NCBI GenBank assembly: GCA_934307335.1
Contig: CAKRCL010000001.1
Span: forward strand, 28,942 to 92,941
Source of the DNA: an uncultured Dorea sp.
GTDB lineage: Bacteria > Bacillota > Clostridia > Lachnospirales > Lachnospiraceae
Direction: 5' to 3'
Length of the DNA stretch: 64,000 nt
Below, piece after piece: positions 8,615 to 18,908 of this stretch; the stretch's first letter is position 1; every line of letters begins with the position of its first letter. The notes below the pieces were generated by a model, which did not search any database, was not told the origin of the DNA, and worked only from the letters and a program-made list of their open reading frames with translations. Position numbers and translations under genes: made by a program.

Positions 8615-10420
8615 TTAAATGGCTCTTGTATATTCTTTTAACCACTCACGTTCATCATTGTTCAAATGTGGCGCAATTGCTTCATATACACGTTTGTGAT
8701 ATGTATTAAGTAATTCCTTATCTTCGACAGTCATCATCTCTGGAATAATTGCGTCCAAGTCAATTGGTACAAGAGTGATTGGTTTAAAATACAGGAAACG
8801 TCCGCAGGCAGTTGTTTCTCCTTCGCAGACCATAAGTTCATTTTCAATGCGGATTCCGTGAGAGCCGGTAATGTAGACACCAGGTTCATCAGTGATGATC
8901 ATACCAGGCTCTAAAGCAACATCTTGGATTGGATTGTTGCTTAGATAGCGTCGGAATCTTGCAGGTTCTTCGTGAATATTCATAAGATATCCGACTCCGT
9001 GTCCGGTACCGTGATTGAAGTCCAGACCGCGTTTCCAAAGAGGAATTCTGCCGATAACATCCAGACTTCCGCCAGTAGTACCATATAAGAACACTACATT
9101 TGCCAGATGTAAATTACACAAAAGGACAGAGGTGAAATCTTCTTTCATCTGTTGCGGCACATTTCCAAATGCCAGAGTTCTTGTGATATCGGTAGAACCT
9201 TCCAGGTAGCCGCCACCGGTGTCTGTAAGGAAAAGTCCATTTTCTGTAATAGGAACATTGCTTTCTTCGGAAGCGCTGTAGTGAACGATTGCAGCATGTG
9301 CACCAGAAGCACAGATCGGACCAAAGCTCTGCCAGAGATAACCGTCTTGCTCTTTTCGGAGTTCTTCCAGTTTTGCGGCGGCACTAAGTTCAGTCACAGG
9401 TCCATCCGGAGAATCTTTGCCGACATGGGTCTTTAGCCAGTACATAAAGCGTGTAACAGCTATTCCATCCTTGATATGAGCCTGCTCAATATTATGAAGT
9501 TCTGTTTCATTTTTTACAGATTTCATAAGAACAGTAGGGTTTTCTTTTTCTACAACAGAAGTATTCGCCGGAATACAACTGCGGAGTGCATAATTGATTC
9601 TTGAAGGATCAAGAAGAACGGTCTCCTTTGGATCCAATTGTTTTAAATCGTCATAAATAGCATTGTATGGGAGTATAGTAATCCCTGCAGTTTCTAGATT
9701 GTGACACATTTCAGCGGTCAGTTTTTTAGAATCAACATATAATTTCATTTCATCCATCGTAATGATTGCGTAGGAGAGAAGGAGGGGATAATAGTCAATA
9801 TCTCTTCCACGTAGATTCGTGATCCAGCAGATGTCATCCAAAGATGCAATTACATGAACGGTTGCATGATTCTTTTTCATGGCTTCACGGACACGTACAA
9901 GCTTCTCTTTGGTGGATGCTCCGGTATATTTCAAATCCAGTGCAAAAGCGGGTTTTGTAGAAATTGCCGGGCGATCTTCCCAGATAAGATCAATCAGATC
10001 TTCGGAATCGCAGATGTGTCCATGTTTTTTTTCTGCGATTTTTTGATATTTATTTCCGTTATTCATAGAGATGACGCGACCGTCAAAACCAATCGTTCCA
10101 TTTTCCGGGAGATGTTCCTCCAAGAATTCGAAAATTGTTGGAACGTTCGGTTCAAGCATGCGGTAGAGTGTGACCGGTGATCCGGAAAGTTGGTTTTCTG
10201 CCTGTAAAAAATAACGACCGTCAGTCCAAAGCCCTGCGTGATCTAATGTGATAACTGCGGTTCCGGCAGAACCGGTAAAACCGGTAATAAATGCTCTTGC
10301 CTGAAAATAAGTTCCGGCATTTTCACTTTGATGAAAGTCGTCTGTCGGAACGATGTAAATGTCGTAACCACGCTCTTTCATAAGTCCCCGAAGTGCGCTG
10401 ATACGTTCTGTCACTGTCAT
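8615..10420 (-). CDS. Xaa-Pro aminopeptidase (M24B), three-domain aminopeptidase P
   Basis: Removes the N-terminal residue from peptides with Pro in second position; cytoplasmic dimetal enzyme. 601 residues, as in the three-domain XPNPEP1-like form, with two creatinase-like N-terminal domains and a C-terminal pita-bread domain. Metal ligands are visible: DTGG and STDITRT (two Asp), HGTGHGVG (His), IITDEPGVY (Glu) and RIENEL (Glu). Start chosen at the ATG that follows GAGGAGGTTTTTC... upstream on the minus strand (10,420). Housekeeping peptide turnover; the XRE gene follows. Confidence 0.92.
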   Translation of the reverse strand: MTVTERISALRGLMKERGYDIYIVPTDDFHQSENAGTYFQARAFITGFTGSAGTAVITLDHAGLWTDGRYFLQAENQLSGSPVTLYRMLEPNVPTIFEFLEEHLPENGTIGFDGRVISMNNGNKYQKIAEKKHGHICDSEDLIDLIWEDRPAISTKPAFALDLKYTGASTKEKLVRVREAMKKNHATVHVIASLDDICWITNLRGRDIDYYPLLLSYAIITMDEMKLYVDSKKLTAEMCHNLETAGITILPYNAIYDDLKQLDPKETVLLDPSRINYALRSCIPANTSVVEKENPTVLMKSVKNETELHNIEQAHIKDGIAVTRFMYWLKTHVGKDSPDGPVTELSAAAKLEELRKEQDGYLWQSFGPICASGAHAAIVHYSASEESNVPITENGLFLTDTGGGYLEGSTDITRTLAFGNVPQQMKEDFTSVLLCNLHLANVVFLYGTTGGSLDVIGRIPLWKRGLDFNHGTGHGVGYLMNIHEEPARFRRYLSNNPIQDVALEPGMIITDEPGVYITGSHGIRIENELMVCEGETTACGRFLYFKPITLVPIDLDAIIPEMMTVEDKELLNTYHKRVYEAIAPHLNNDEREWLKEYTRAI

Positions 10421-10509
10421 AATGAAAAACCTCCTCGATATGGTTTACAAATTTGCTAGAACAATTATATAATGATTCATAGAAAAAATCCAGTGAGGAG
10501 TATTAGAAG

Positions 10510-11343
10510 ATGTTGAGTGGAAAAAATTTAGGCGATAAAAAATATTTTTTGTTTGATATAGATGGAACACTGGCCATAGACGATACGATTTATGACGGCA
10601 GCCGGGAATTGCTTTCTTATATTGAAAGTATTGGTGGACAGTCATATTATATTACAAATAATTCGGTGAAGAGCCGGAAGGACTATATAGAAAAATTTAG
10701 GAGATGGAACATTTCTACAAAAGAGGAACAATTTGTGACAGCTTCCTATGCGACATGCAGATATTTAAAGGAACATTATCAGGGAAAGAAACTCCTGGTA
10801 GTCGGAACGCCGTCTTTTGAAGAAGAACTTCGAAGTTTTGGACTGGAACTGACACATACGGCAAAAGACGATGTGGCATGCGTAGTTGTTGGATTTGACA
10901 GAACACTTGTCTACGAAAAAGTCGAAGAAGCATGTAAGGCATTGTTTCGTCCGGAGGTGGATTTTGTTGGGACGAATCCAGATTACAGATGCCCGACTGC
11001 ATTTGGCTTTGTGCCGGATTGTGGCGGGATTTGTGAGATGCTTCGTGTAACGACTGACCGGACGCCTTATTACGCCGGAAAACCGAATGCGCAGATTGTA
11101 AAAATGTGTATGGAGCAGGCAGGGGCTAAGCCAGAGGAGGTTCTTGTGGTCGGGGATCGACTCTATACAGATATTGCATGCGGAATTCATGCAGGTGTGG
11201 AGACAGCACTTGTATATACAGGAGAGGCAAGAGAAGAAGATCTGGCACAGACAGAATATATGCCGGATTATGCTTTTGAAAATATTTATACGCTTTATGA
11301 AGCCTTTCGAAAAGCCAGAGGAGAGAGTTTATGTCGACAATAA
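10510..11343 (+). CDS. HAD-IIA family phosphatase (NagD/PGP-like)
   Basis: 277 residues. HAD motif I is FDIDGTLAIDD near residue 17; the IIA cap is typed by YITNNSVKS (motif II Thr/Asn); motif III lies around AGKPNAQI; motif IV is VVGDRLYTDI. Subfamily members act on small phosphoesters such as 4-nitrophenyl phosphate, glycolate phosphate or nucleotides; the true substrate cannot be read here. GTGAGGAG stands upstream of the ATG. Overlaps the next gene by 13 bases, so they are translationally coupled. Confidence 0.88.
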   Translation: MLSGKNLGDKKYFLFDIDGTLAIDDTIYDGSRELLSYIESIGGQSYYITNNSVKSRKDYIEKFRRWNISTKEEQFVTASYATCRYLKEHYQGKKLLVVGTPSFEEELRSFGLELTHTAKDDVACVVVGFDRTLVYEKVEEACKALFRPEVDFVGTNPDYRCPTAFGFVPDCGGICEMLRVTTDRTPYYAGKPNAQIVKMCMEQAGAKPEEVLVVGDRLYTDIACGIHAGVETALVYTGEAREEDLAQTEYMPDYAFENIYTLYEAFRKARGESLCRQ

Positions 11344-12224
11344 GAATTGTAATTGTAATACTGGCAGCGATGATACTTCTTGTGTCCGTGGAAATGTATC
11401 GGGAACTTCATACATTTCAGATGACCAGATATCAGCTGGTTTCGTCGAAAATCAGCGGTGAGAATACTTGGATTTTTCTGAGTGATCTGCACAATCAGGT
11501 ATATGGTAAGAATAATGAAAAATTGATTGCTGCAGTAGAAAAGGAAAAACCAGATCTGATTTTGATTGGTGGAGATATGCTGGTTGGGAAGAATGGTCAT
11601 TCTTATGAACCGGCTCTCGCCTGCATAGAGAAGCTTGTAAATATTGCACCGGTGTATTGTGCCAACGGGAATCACGAAGAACGTTTAAAGCTAAAACCAG
11701 AAAAATATGATCAGTCCTATGCTTTGTATCGAGAGCGATTGGTGAAACTGGGAGTTCATATGCTGGAAAATGATTCGGTGATTCTGGAAAATGATTCTCA
11801 AAATGAAAAGGGGACAGATAGTAAAGATAAAATCAGACTGACGGGGCTTGAGATTCCTTTGGAGTGTTATACACATTTAAAACGAAAAGAGATGCCCGAA
11901 GGCGCAATCGAAGAACGAATTGGTATGCCAGATTCAGATGCATTTCAAGTTTTGCTTGCACACAATCCATCTTATATGGATGAATATCTTGACTGGGGTG
12001 CAGATTTGATCTTAAGTGGACATTTACATGGTGGTATGGTGCGGCTTCCGGGAGTCGGCGGAGTGATCGGTCCGGATTTTGTAGTGTTTCCGAAATATTC
12101 CGGAGAGATGCAAAAAGTTGGAGATCAGACAGTGATTGTCAGCAAGGGGCTGGGAACGCATACAATTCATATCCGGCTTTTTAATCCGGCAGAAATTGTT
12201 GTCATTGAGATGAATAATTCTTGA
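11331..12224 (+). CDS. Membrane-anchored calcineurin-like metallophosphoesterase
   Basis: 297 residues. An N-terminal hydrophobic segment (about 3-23) anchors it with the catalytic domain outside. Metallophosphoesterase motifs appear in order: SDLHNQ, GGDMLV, GNHEE, and GHLHGG near residue 230. The layout resembles YkuE/YaeI-like lipid phosphohydrolases (UDP-diacylglucosamine pyrophosphohydrolase relatives), but the substrate is not certain. The start lies inside the preceding HAD gene with GGAGAG before the ATG, giving a two-gene operon of phosphohydrolases. Confidence 0.85.
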   Translation: MSTIRIVIVILAAMILLVSVEMYRELHTFQMTRYQLVSSKISGENTWIFLSDLHNQVYGKNNEKLIAAVEKEKPDLILIGGDMLVGKNGHSYEPALACIEKLVNIAPVYCANGNHEERLKLKPEKYDQSYALYRERLVKLGVHMLENDSVILENDSQNEKGTDSKDKIRLTGLEIPLECYTHLKRKEMPEGAIEERIGMPDSDAFQVLLAHNPSYMDEYLDWGADLILSGHLHGGMVRLPGVGGVIGPDFVVFPKYSGEMQKVGDQTVIVSKGLGTHTIHIRLFNPAEIVVIEMNNS

Positions 12225-12296
12225 GAAATATATGGAAATCAAGTATAATATATTGTCAGGCCAAAGTTCTGTACAAAGATATAGGAGTAATGAAAC

Positions 12297-13040
12297 ATGG
12301 GAATTCCGGTAAAACTACAGGTGTTCGAGGGACCATTAGATCTTTTGTTACATCTGATCGATAAAAATAAAATAGATATTTACGATATTCCTATTGTGGA
12401 GATTACGAATCAGTACATGGAATATATCAAAGCTATGGAAAGAGAAGATCTCAATGTGATGAGTGAATTTCTTGTTATGGCTGCGACGCTTTTGGATATC
12501 AAGTGTAAGATGCTGCTTCCAAAAGAAGTAACAGAAGACGGAGAAGAGGAAGATCCGAGACAGGAACTTGTGGAACAGCTGCTACAATATAAGATGTACA
12601 AATTTATGTCTTATGAGCTTCGAGACCGGGAATTGGAAGGAGAACAGACGATGTATAAAGATCCGACGATTCCGGAAGAAGTTATGGATTATGTGGAACC
12701 GGTAGACCTGGATGAGCTTTTGGGTGATCTGACACTTGCGACACTCAACCGTGTCTTCCAGGATGTGATGAAGCGACAGGCAGATAAGATTGATCCGGTG
12801 AGAAGTAAATTCGGCAAGCTGGAGAAGGAAGAAGTTACAGTTGAGGAAAAGCTTGAGTCGGTAACGGATTATGCGAGAGAGCATAAGCATTTTAGTTTTC
12901 GTACATTACTGGGGCATCAAAAGTCTAAGATGCAGACGGTTGTAACATTTTTGGCAGTATTGCAGTTGATCAAAGAGGGAATCTTGATCGTACAGCAGGA
13001 ACATGCATTTGATGATATTATGATTACTGCGAATTTATAA
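12297..13040 (+). CDS. scpA: Segregation and condensation protein A (kleisin)
   Basis: 247 residues. Kleisin of the Smc-ScpAB condensin, bridging the Smc heads and compacting replicated origins. The N-terminus reads VFEGPLDLLLHLIDKNKIDIYDIPI, the signature of ScpA (shown here as family text: FEGPLDLLL then KIDIYDIPI). The middle is acidic (EDGEEEDPRQE) and the C-terminal winged helix (about 170-245) contains VTFLAVLQLIKEG. scpB follows after 41 nt, the conserved order in Firmicutes. Confidence 0.97.
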   Translation: MGIPVKLQVFEGPLDLLLHLIDKNKIDIYDIPIVEITNQYMEYIKAMEREDLNVMSEFLVMAATLLDIKCKMLLPKEVTEDGEEEDPRQELVEQLLQYKMYKFMSYELRDRELEGEQTMYKDPTIPEEVMDYVEPVDLDELLGDLTLATLNRVFQDVMKRQADKIDPVRSKFGKLEKEEVTVEEKLESVTDYAREHKHFSFRTLLGHQKSKMQTVVTFLAVLQLIKEGILIVQQEHAFDDIMITANL

Positions 13041-13081
13041 GATCTTTAAATGTAAGACAGATGGAGTGACTAAGAAGTTAT

Positions 13082-13663
13082 ATGGGTAAAAAGACGGAGA
13101 TAGGTAAGATGGAAGCTGTGATAGAAGCCATTTTATTTACAATGGGCGAATCAGTGGAACTTAAAAAGATTGCGGCGGCGATTGAGCATGATGAAGTGAC
13201 AACAAGAAAGATCATACATCGGCTGCAGGATAAATATGAAGCAGAAGACAGGGGACTTCGTATTATAGAACTGGAGGATTCTTTTCAGTTATGTACAAAG
13301 CGGGAGATGTATGATTATCTCATTCGTATTGCAAAGCAGCCAAAGAAATGTGTGCTGACAGATGTACTGCTGGAGACGTTGTCGATCATTGCATATCGCC
13401 AGCCGGTTACAAAGCTTGAAATCGAAAAAATCCGAGGGGTAAAATCTGACCATGCGGTCAACAAATTAGTAGAATTTAATCTTGCCTGCGAAGTGGGGAG
13501 AATGGATGCGCCGGGAAGGCCGATTTTATTTGGTACGACAGAAGAATTCCTGAGACGATTTAGTATACAATCTATTGAAGAACTTCCGAGCATGCAGCCT
13601 GAGCAAGTTGAGACATTTAAAGAAGAGGCAGAAGAAGAGGCTCAGCTGAAATTAAATATTTAA
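13082..13663 (+). CDS. scpB: Segregation and condensation protein B
   Basis: 193 residues. ScpB dimer binds the ScpA linker and modulates Smc ATPase. Two winged-helix domains: the first begins at KMEAVIEAILFTMGE, the second contains ETLSIIAYRQPVTKLEIEKIRG and DAPGRPILFGTTEEFL, both hallmark ScpB blocks. The acidic C-terminal tail (about 175-193) is typical. No strong ribosome site precedes the ATG; translation may depend on coupling with scpA. Confidence 0.96.
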   Translation: MGKKTEIGKMEAVIEAILFTMGESVELKKIAAAIEHDEVTTRKIIHRLQDKYEAEDRGLRIIELEDSFQLCTKREMYDYLIRIAKQPKKCVLTDVLLETLSIIAYRQPVTKLEIEKIRGVKSDHAVNKLVEFNLACEVGRMDAPGRPILFGTTEEFLRRFSIQSIEELPSMQPEQVETFKEEAEEEAQLKLNI

Positions 13664-13744
13664 AGACTGAAAGGATTGAATACATATCTGTATTTTTTCT
13701 GTCATAGACTGTAAGGAAAATGTGACTATGATGGAATAGCAGCT

Positions 13745-15016
13745 ATGAAAAAAGAGAGAATAAAAATTGTGTCAGTCATATTATTATTGTGTATAGGTGC
13801 GATATGGTTGGCACAATGTGATGATGGAATAGAATATAGTGATCAGAAGATTATAGATGTTGCAAAAATGACGGAGAATCTTTCAGACGAGCCAGAACAG
13901 TTATACGCCCGGTCTGCAGTCCTTATGGACGCGGATAGTGGGCGTGTTTTAGTTGGAAAGGATGAAAAGACACCGCGCCCGATGGCGAGCACAACAAAAA
14001 TAATGACGTGTATTCTGGCACTTGAAGATATGTTTCCGGATCAGGTCGTGGTGGCATCAAAGGAAGCTGCAAGTCAGCCGAAAGTGCATCTTAAAGTTAC
14101 CGAGGGGCAGCAGTTTTATCTGTTGGATCTGTTATATTCGCTGATGCTGGAATCTCATAACGACAGCGCTGTTATGGTAGCAGAGGGAATTGCCGGAAGT
14201 GTAGATAAATTTACAGATTTAATGAATACGAAGGCAAAAGAGCTTGGTCTTATCAATACACATTTTGTAACACCAAATGGTCTGGATGCAAGGGATGAAG
14301 GTGGCATTCATGCCACAACTGCAGAGGAACTGGCAAAAATAATGAAATATTGCATCTATGATTCTCCGAAAAAAGAGCAGTTTCTTGAAATTACGGGAGC
14401 GAAGGAATATCAATTTGAGGACGTAGAAAGAAAAAACAGTTATACCTGTTATAACCATAATACATTTTTGACTATGATGGATGGTGCGCTATCTGGAAAA
14501 ACTGGATTTACTGCGGATGCGGGTTATTGTTATGTCGGGGCATTAAGACAAGATGAACGAACATTTATTGTTGCATTGCTTGCCTGCGGATGGCCGAATC
14601 ATAAAGGATATAAATGGAGTGATACAAAGAGACTTATGGAATATGGAATTGAGAATTATACATATCAAAATGTGTGGAAGAAATTTCCTGTGCAGGAAAT
14701 GAAAGTAAAAGAAAGTGGAGATACCAAGAATATATATAAGAAAAATTCAGTGGTGGAAATCGGGATCGATCGTGCACCGGAGAAATTGAATATATTATTA
14801 AAACAAGGTGAAAAAGTGGATACAGTTATCAGGATGAAAGCGTCGGTGACCGCACCTGTCAGAAAGGGAGAAAAAGTGGGGAATATCAGTTATATGATTG
14901 GAAAGAGTCAGATAGCAAAATATGAGATCGTGACTAAAAAAGAAGTACAAAAACGGACATTTCAGTGGTGCTTAAAAAGGATGGAAAGGCGGTTTTTATT
15001 CACAAATCTGGATTGA
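13745..15016 (+). CDS. D-alanyl-D-alanine carboxypeptidase (DacF-like)
   Basis: 423 residues. N-terminal signal/anchor segment (about 8-24). Active-site motifs: STTK (SxxK), SHND (SxN) and KTG in LSGKTGFTADAG. The beta-rich C-terminal domain follows (about 310-400). The end is basic and aromatic (RTFQWCLKRMERRFLF), consistent with the membrane-binding tail of this family. In sporulating clostridia dacF-type genes often lie near scpAB, as here. It is a paralogue of the gene at 1276 but lacks that gene's low-complexity spacer. Confidence 0.9.
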   Translation: MKKERIKIVSVILLLCIGAIWLAQCDDGIEYSDQKIIDVAKMTENLSDEPEQLYARSAVLMDADSGRVLVGKDEKTPRPMASTTKIMTCILALEDMFPDQVVVASKEAASQPKVHLKVTEGQQFYLLDLLYSLMLESHNDSAVMVAEGIAGSVDKFTDLMNTKAKELGLINTHFVTPNGLDARDEGGIHATTAEELAKIMKYCIYDSPKKEQFLEITGAKEYQFEDVERKNSYTCYNHNTFLTMMDGALSGKTGFTADAGYCYVGALRQDERTFIVALLACGWPNHKGYKWSDTKRLMEYGIENYTYQNVWKKFPVQEMKVKESGDTKNIYKKNSVVEIGIDRAPEKLNILLKQGEKVDTVIRMKASVTAPVRKGEKVGNISYMIGKSQIAKYEIVTKKEVQKRTFQWCLKRMERRFLFTNLD

Positions 15017-15091
15017 CGGAGTTTACAAACCATGATACAGTAAAAAATGTCAGAGGAAACAATTCTTACACACTTTTTCAAATTTTTTCTA

Positions 15092-15147
15092 TTGACAATT
15101 TGCGGCGGTTATAATACTATATTAATCAGACACCGAACATTCGTTCG
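15092..15147 (+). promoter_or_regulatory. recA promoter and LexA (SOS) box
   Basis: TTGACA (15092-15097), 17-bp spacer, TACTAT (15115-15120). A perfect Gram-positive SOS box CGAACATTCGTTCG (15134-15147) lies just downstream of the start point, so LexA would block early transcription. The remaining bases of 15017-15091 hold no gene that I can see. Confidence 0.9.
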
Positions 15148-15170
15148 GGAAACAGCGAGGAGAATTAATT

Positions 15171-16238
15171 ATGGCGAATAATGAAGATAAGAAAAAGGCC
15201 TTGGATGCGGCTATTGCTAAGTTAGAGAAAGATTTTGGTAAGGGTACGGTCATGAAGCTTGGAGATCCGGCAGCACAGGTTTCTGTTGAGACGATTCCGA
15301 CTGGATCACTGAGTCTGGATATAGCACTTGGACTTGGCGGAGTGCCAAGAGGACGTGTGGTAGAGATTTATGGACCGGAATCCAGTGGTAAGACGACGGT
15401 TGCGCTCCATATGATCTCAGAGGTTCAAAAGAGAGGTGGAATCGCAGGATTTATTGATGCTGAGCATGCGTTGGATCCGGTCTATGCACGTAATATCGGA
15501 GTAGATATTGATGAGTTATATATTTCTCAGCCGGATAGTGGAGATCAGGCACTTGAGATTGCAGAGACTATGGCACGTTCCGGAGCGATGGATATTATTG
15601 TCATTGACTCTGTTGCAGCTCTTGTACCAAAGCAGGAGATCGAAGGAGATATGGGAGATTCCCATGTGGGTCTTCAGGCAAGACTGATGTCTCAGGCTTT
15701 ACGTAAACTGACACCGGTAATCAGTAAGTCTAACTGTGTGGTTATTTTCATCAATCAGTTACGTGAAAAAGTTGGTATCATGTTCGGCAATCCGGAGACA
15801 ACAACTGGTGGTCGTGCACTGAAGTTCTATGCGTCTGTACGTATGGATGTCAGAAGAATCGAGACACTTAAGCAGGGGGGAGAGATGATTGGTAACCGAA
15901 CTCGTGTGAAGATTGTAAAGAATAAGATCGCACCTCCGTTTAAAGAAGCGGAATTTGATATTATGTTTGGAAAAGGAATTTCAAAAGAGGGGGATATTCT
16001 TGACCTGGCCGTAAATCTTGGACTGGTTGGTAAGAGTGGTTCCTGGTTCTCTTATAATGGAGATAAGATTGGACAGGGACGAGAGAATGCCAAGATTTAC
16101 CTGACAGAGCATCCGGATGTTATGGATACGCTGGATAAGCAGATCCGTGCACATTATGACTTTGAAGGGGCACAGACGGAAGAAGACGGTAAAGCAGGAA
16201 AGGCTGACACAGCAGCAAAGACAGAAAAAGAGGACTAA
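15171..16238 (+). CDS. recA: Recombinase A
   Basis: 355 residues. ATP-dependent strand exchange and coprotease for LexA cleavage. Walker [10 protein letters not shown] (about 66-74), the L1/L2 DNA-binding loops around [18 protein letters not shown] and [16 protein letters not shown], and a standard acidic/lysine C-terminal tail. RBS GCGAGGAG before the ATG. Preceded by an SOS box; recX follows after 7 nt, the usual pairing of RecA with its modulator. Confidence 0.99.
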   Translation: MANNEDKKKALDAAIAKLEKDFGKGTVMKLGDPAAQVSVETIPTGSLSLDIALGLGGVPRGRVVEIYGPESSGKTTVALHMISEVQKRGGIAGFIDAEHALDPVYARNIGVDIDELYISQPDSGDQALEIAETMARSGAMDIIVIDSVAALVPKQEIEGDMGDSHVGLQARLMSQALRKLTPVISKSNCVVIFINQLREKVGIMFGNPETTTGGRALKFYASVRMDVRRIETLKQGGEMIGNRTRVKIVKNKIAPPFKEAEFDIMFGKGISKEGDILDLAVNLGLVGKSGSWFSYNGDKIGQGRENAKIYLTEHPDVMDTLDKQIRAHYDFEGAQTEEDGKAGKADTAAKTEKED

Positions 16239-16245
16239 TACTAAG

Positions 16246-16851
16246 ATGATTGTCACGAAGATAGAAGCTGTGACAAAGACAAAGTATAAGGTATATGTAG
16301 ACGGACAGTTCGCTTTTGTATTGTACAAGGGAGAACTGTCCCGTTTTCATATTGCCGAAGAACAAGAATTGTCGCAGGAGATTTATGAGAAGATACGAAC
16401 TGAAGTGATTTTGAAAAGGGCGAAGCTTCGTGCGATGCATCTGTTGAATGATATGTGGCGTACAGAATCTCAGCTCAGAGAAAAATTGACGAGGAATGAT
16501 TATCCGGCAGATATTGTAGAAGAAGCAATCCGATATGTGAAATCTTTCGGTTATATTAATGATTATAATTATGCAAAAAGTTTTATAGAGACGCGAAAAG
16601 ACCGCAAGAGCAGGCGGGAGATTTATATGCAACTTATCGGGAAAGGAGTTTCCAAGAATTTGATTGAAGAAGCGTTCGAAGAGTGCTATGAACGAACAGA
16701 CTCAAAGGAAGCGATTCAACGACTTCTGGAAAAGAAGCATTATGATCCGAAAACTGCTACGTCAGATGAAAAAAGAAAGCTGATGGGGTATTTAGTCAGA
16801 AAGGGTTTTAGTTACGAAGATGTTCTTGACATCTTTCACAAAACAGTATAG
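16246..16851 (+). CDS. recX: Regulatory protein RecX
   Basis: About 201 residues from the ATG at 16,246, which gives the family-typical N-terminus MIVTKIEAVTKTKYKVYVDG; the frame is open further upstream but inside recA. Three-helix repeats are visible: ILKRAKLRAMHLLNDMWRTE, GYINDYNYAKSFIETRKD and YLVRKGFSYEDVLDIF. RecX limits RecA filament growth. It begins just behind the recA stop and should be cotranscribed with it under LexA control. Confidence 0.93.
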   Translation: MIVTKIEAVTKTKYKVYVDGQFAFVLYKGELSRFHIAEEQELSQEIYEKIRTEVILKRAKLRAMHLLNDMWRTESQLREKLTRNDYPADIVEEAIRYVKSFGYINDYNYAKSFIETRKDRKSRREIYMQLIGKGVSKNLIEEAFEECYERTDSKEAIQRLLEKKHYDPKTATSDEKRKLMGYLVRKGFSYEDVLDIFHKTV

Positions 16852-16901
16852 AATTTAACTGTTGTATTTGTACAATGAAAACTAAATAAGGAGGTGCTCC
16901 T

Positions 16902-18455
16902 GTGCCGATAGGAATATTAATTGCTGTTGCAGTTGTGCTTATCATCGCATCTGCGGTCATCAGCCACTTTATAACAGTTTCCAATCTGAAGAAGAATGCA
17001 GATTCTAAGATTGGTAATGCTGAGAGCAAAGCGCGTGAGATTATCGATGATGCAGTGAAGACAGCCGAGGCTAAGAAAAAGGAGTCTCTCTTGGAAATTA
17101 AAGAGGAATCAATCAAGAACAAGAACGAGCTTGAGAGAGAGTCAAAGGAACGCAGATCTGAATTACAGAGATATGAGAAGCGTGTACTTTCCAAGGAAGA
17201 AGCTTTAGATAAACGGTCTGAGGCAATTGAGAAGCGTGAAGCAAGCTTTACAGCGAAAGAAGAACAGTTGAAACAGCGCGAAAAGAAAGTTGACGAGTTG
17301 AATCAACAGCGTGTACAGGAACTAGAAAGAATCTCAGGACTTACCTCCGAACAGGCAAAAGAATATTTGTTAAAAACTGTTGAAGAAGATGTGAAACATG
17401 ACACTGCGAAGATGATCAAAGAGATGGAAGCGCAGGCTAAGGAAGAGGCAGATAAGAAGGCAAAAGAATATGTTGTCACTGCTATTCAAAGATGCGCCGC
17501 AGATCATGTAGCTGAAACCACAATTTCTGTAGTTCAGCTTCCGAATGATGAGATGAAGGGAAGAATTATTGGTAGAGAAGGACGTAATATCCGTACTCTG
17601 GAGACACTGACAGGTGTAGAACTGATTATCGATGATACCCCGGAAGCTGTTGTATTATCAGGCTTCGATCCAATCAGACGAGAGGTTGCAAGAATTGCGC
17701 TTGAGAAGTTGATCGTCGATGGACGTATTCATCCGGCAAGAATCGAGGAGATGGTTGAAAAGGCGCAGAAAGAAGTTGACACTATGATTCGCGAGGAAGG
17801 AGAATCTGCGGCACTGGAAGTTGGTGTTCACGGAATTCATCCGGAACTTATCAAGCTTCTCGGTAGAATGAAGTTCAGAACAAGCTACGGACAGAATGCA
17901 TTAAAGCACTCTATGGAAGTGGCACAATTATCAGGGCTTCTGGCTGGAGAAATCGGTCTTGATGTCAGAGTGGCAAAGAGAGCCGGTCTTTTACATGATA
18001 TCGGTAAATCTATCGACCATGATGTAGAAGGATCACATATCCAGATTGGTGTTGACCTTTGTAGAAAATACAAAGAGTCAGCAGTTGTTATCAATGCGGT
18101 AGAAGCTCATCACGGCGATGTAGAGCCGGAGACTTTGATTGCATGTGTTGTACAGGCTGCAGATACAATTTCCGCAGCAAGACCAGGTGCAAGAAGAGAG
18201 ACATTAGAAACATACACAAACAGGTTAAAACAATTAGAAGATATCGCCAATCAGTTTAAAGGCGTTGAAAAATCTTTTGCAATTCAAGCAGGTAGAGAGA
18301 TTCGTATCATGGTAGTTCCAGAACAAGTATCTGATGCAGACATGGTATTGCTGGCCAGAGATATTGCGAAACAAGTTGAATTTGAACTTGAATATCCGGG
18401 TCAGATTAAGGTAAATGTAATTCGTGAATCAAGAGTTACAGATTATGCCAAGTAG
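16902..18455 (+). CDS. rny: Ribonuclease Y
   Basis: 517 residues, GTG start with AAGGAGG upstream. Membrane-anchored endoribonuclease that starts mRNA decay. Order: N-terminal transmembrane helix (about 2-22), a long charged coiled coil (25-200), a KH domain containing [15 protein letters not shown], then an HD domain with [10 protein letters not shown] and HHGD. Length and order match the Firmicute enzyme fully. Follows recX by 50 nt. Confidence 0.98.
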   Translation: MPIGILIAVAVVLIIASAVISHFITVSNLKKNADSKIGNAESKAREIIDDAVKTAEAKKKESLLEIKEESIKNKNELERESKERRSELQRYEKRVLSKEEALDKRSEAIEKREASFTAKEEQLKQREKKVDELNQQRVQELERISGLTSEQAKEYLLKTVEEDVKHDTAKMIKEMEAQAKEEADKKAKEYVVTAIQRCAADHVAETTISVVQLPNDEMKGRIIGREGRNIRTLETLTGVELIIDDTPEAVVLSGFDPIRREVARIALEKLIVDGRIHPARIEEMVEKAQKEVDTMIREEGESAALEVGVHGIHPELIKLLGRMKFRTSYGQNALKHSMEVAQLSGLLAGEIGLDVRVAKRAGLLHDIGKSIDHDVEGSHIQIGVDLCRKYKESAVVINAVEAHHGDVEPETLIACVVQAADTISAARPGARRETLETYTNRLKQLEDIANQFKGVEKSFAIQAGREIRIMVVPEQVSDADMVLLARDIAKQVEFELEYPGQIKVNVIRESRVTDYAK

Positions 18456-18476
18456 AATTAGATGAAATAAAAATTC

Positions 18477-18527
18477 GGAGAAAGTATTGATAGATTTAGC
18501 AAATTCAGTACTTTCTCTTTTTTATTC
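18477..18527 (+). terminator. Terminator after rny
   Basis: GGAGAAAGTATTG and CAGTACTTTCTC form a stem with one mismatch pair, followed by TTTTTT. Confidence 0.8.
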
Positions 18528-18589
18528 TATTTACTATAATGACTTGTAAGAGTTACAGAAGAAAAGTTGAAAGTAAGGAGAGCTATATA

Positions 18590-18889
18590 ATGGATTTAAA
18601 AGAATATATTGTACAAAGAATCGAAGAGATGCCACTTGTTACATTGGCACCGGAGCAAAAAGAAGGAGCTGTCTGCATGGATTTTGCAAAAGTCGATGAA
18701 AAGATGTATAATGGGGTCTTGATTGAAAATGCAACAAATGCGGCAAAGATTTTGACAGAGGAATATATGACTGCTGTAACGCCCGATTTGGAAAAAGACC
18801 AATTACTGTGGTTTTCTTATGAAGGTATGACGGAGAAAGCAATCAAGAAGAAAATGAATATGATTGAAGCATTTGTATCATCTATATAA
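18590..18889 (+). CDS. Small conserved-looking protein of unknown function
   Basis: About 99 residues from the ATG at 18,590, preceded by AAGGAG at 9-nt spacing; an upstream in-frame extension lacks a ribosome site. Soluble, mixed helix/strand, acidic N-terminal half and lysine-rich end (KAIKKKMNMIEAFVSSI). I recognise no family. It lies 19 nt before the NUDIX gene and is probably cotranscribed. Confidence 0.65.
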   Translation: MDLKEYIVQRIEEMPLVTLAPEQKEGAVCMDFAKVDEKMYNGVLIENATNAAKILTEEYMTAVTPDLEKDQLLWFSYEGMTEKAIKKKMNMIEAFVSSI

Positions 18890-18908
18890 GAATGGAAAGG
18901 CGGTTATT

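Noticed and set aside
14950-15020. Frameshift at the end of the second carboxypeptidase
   Set aside because: The C-terminus looked short and unusual, but a basic aromatic tail is normal for the family and no downstream continuation was found.
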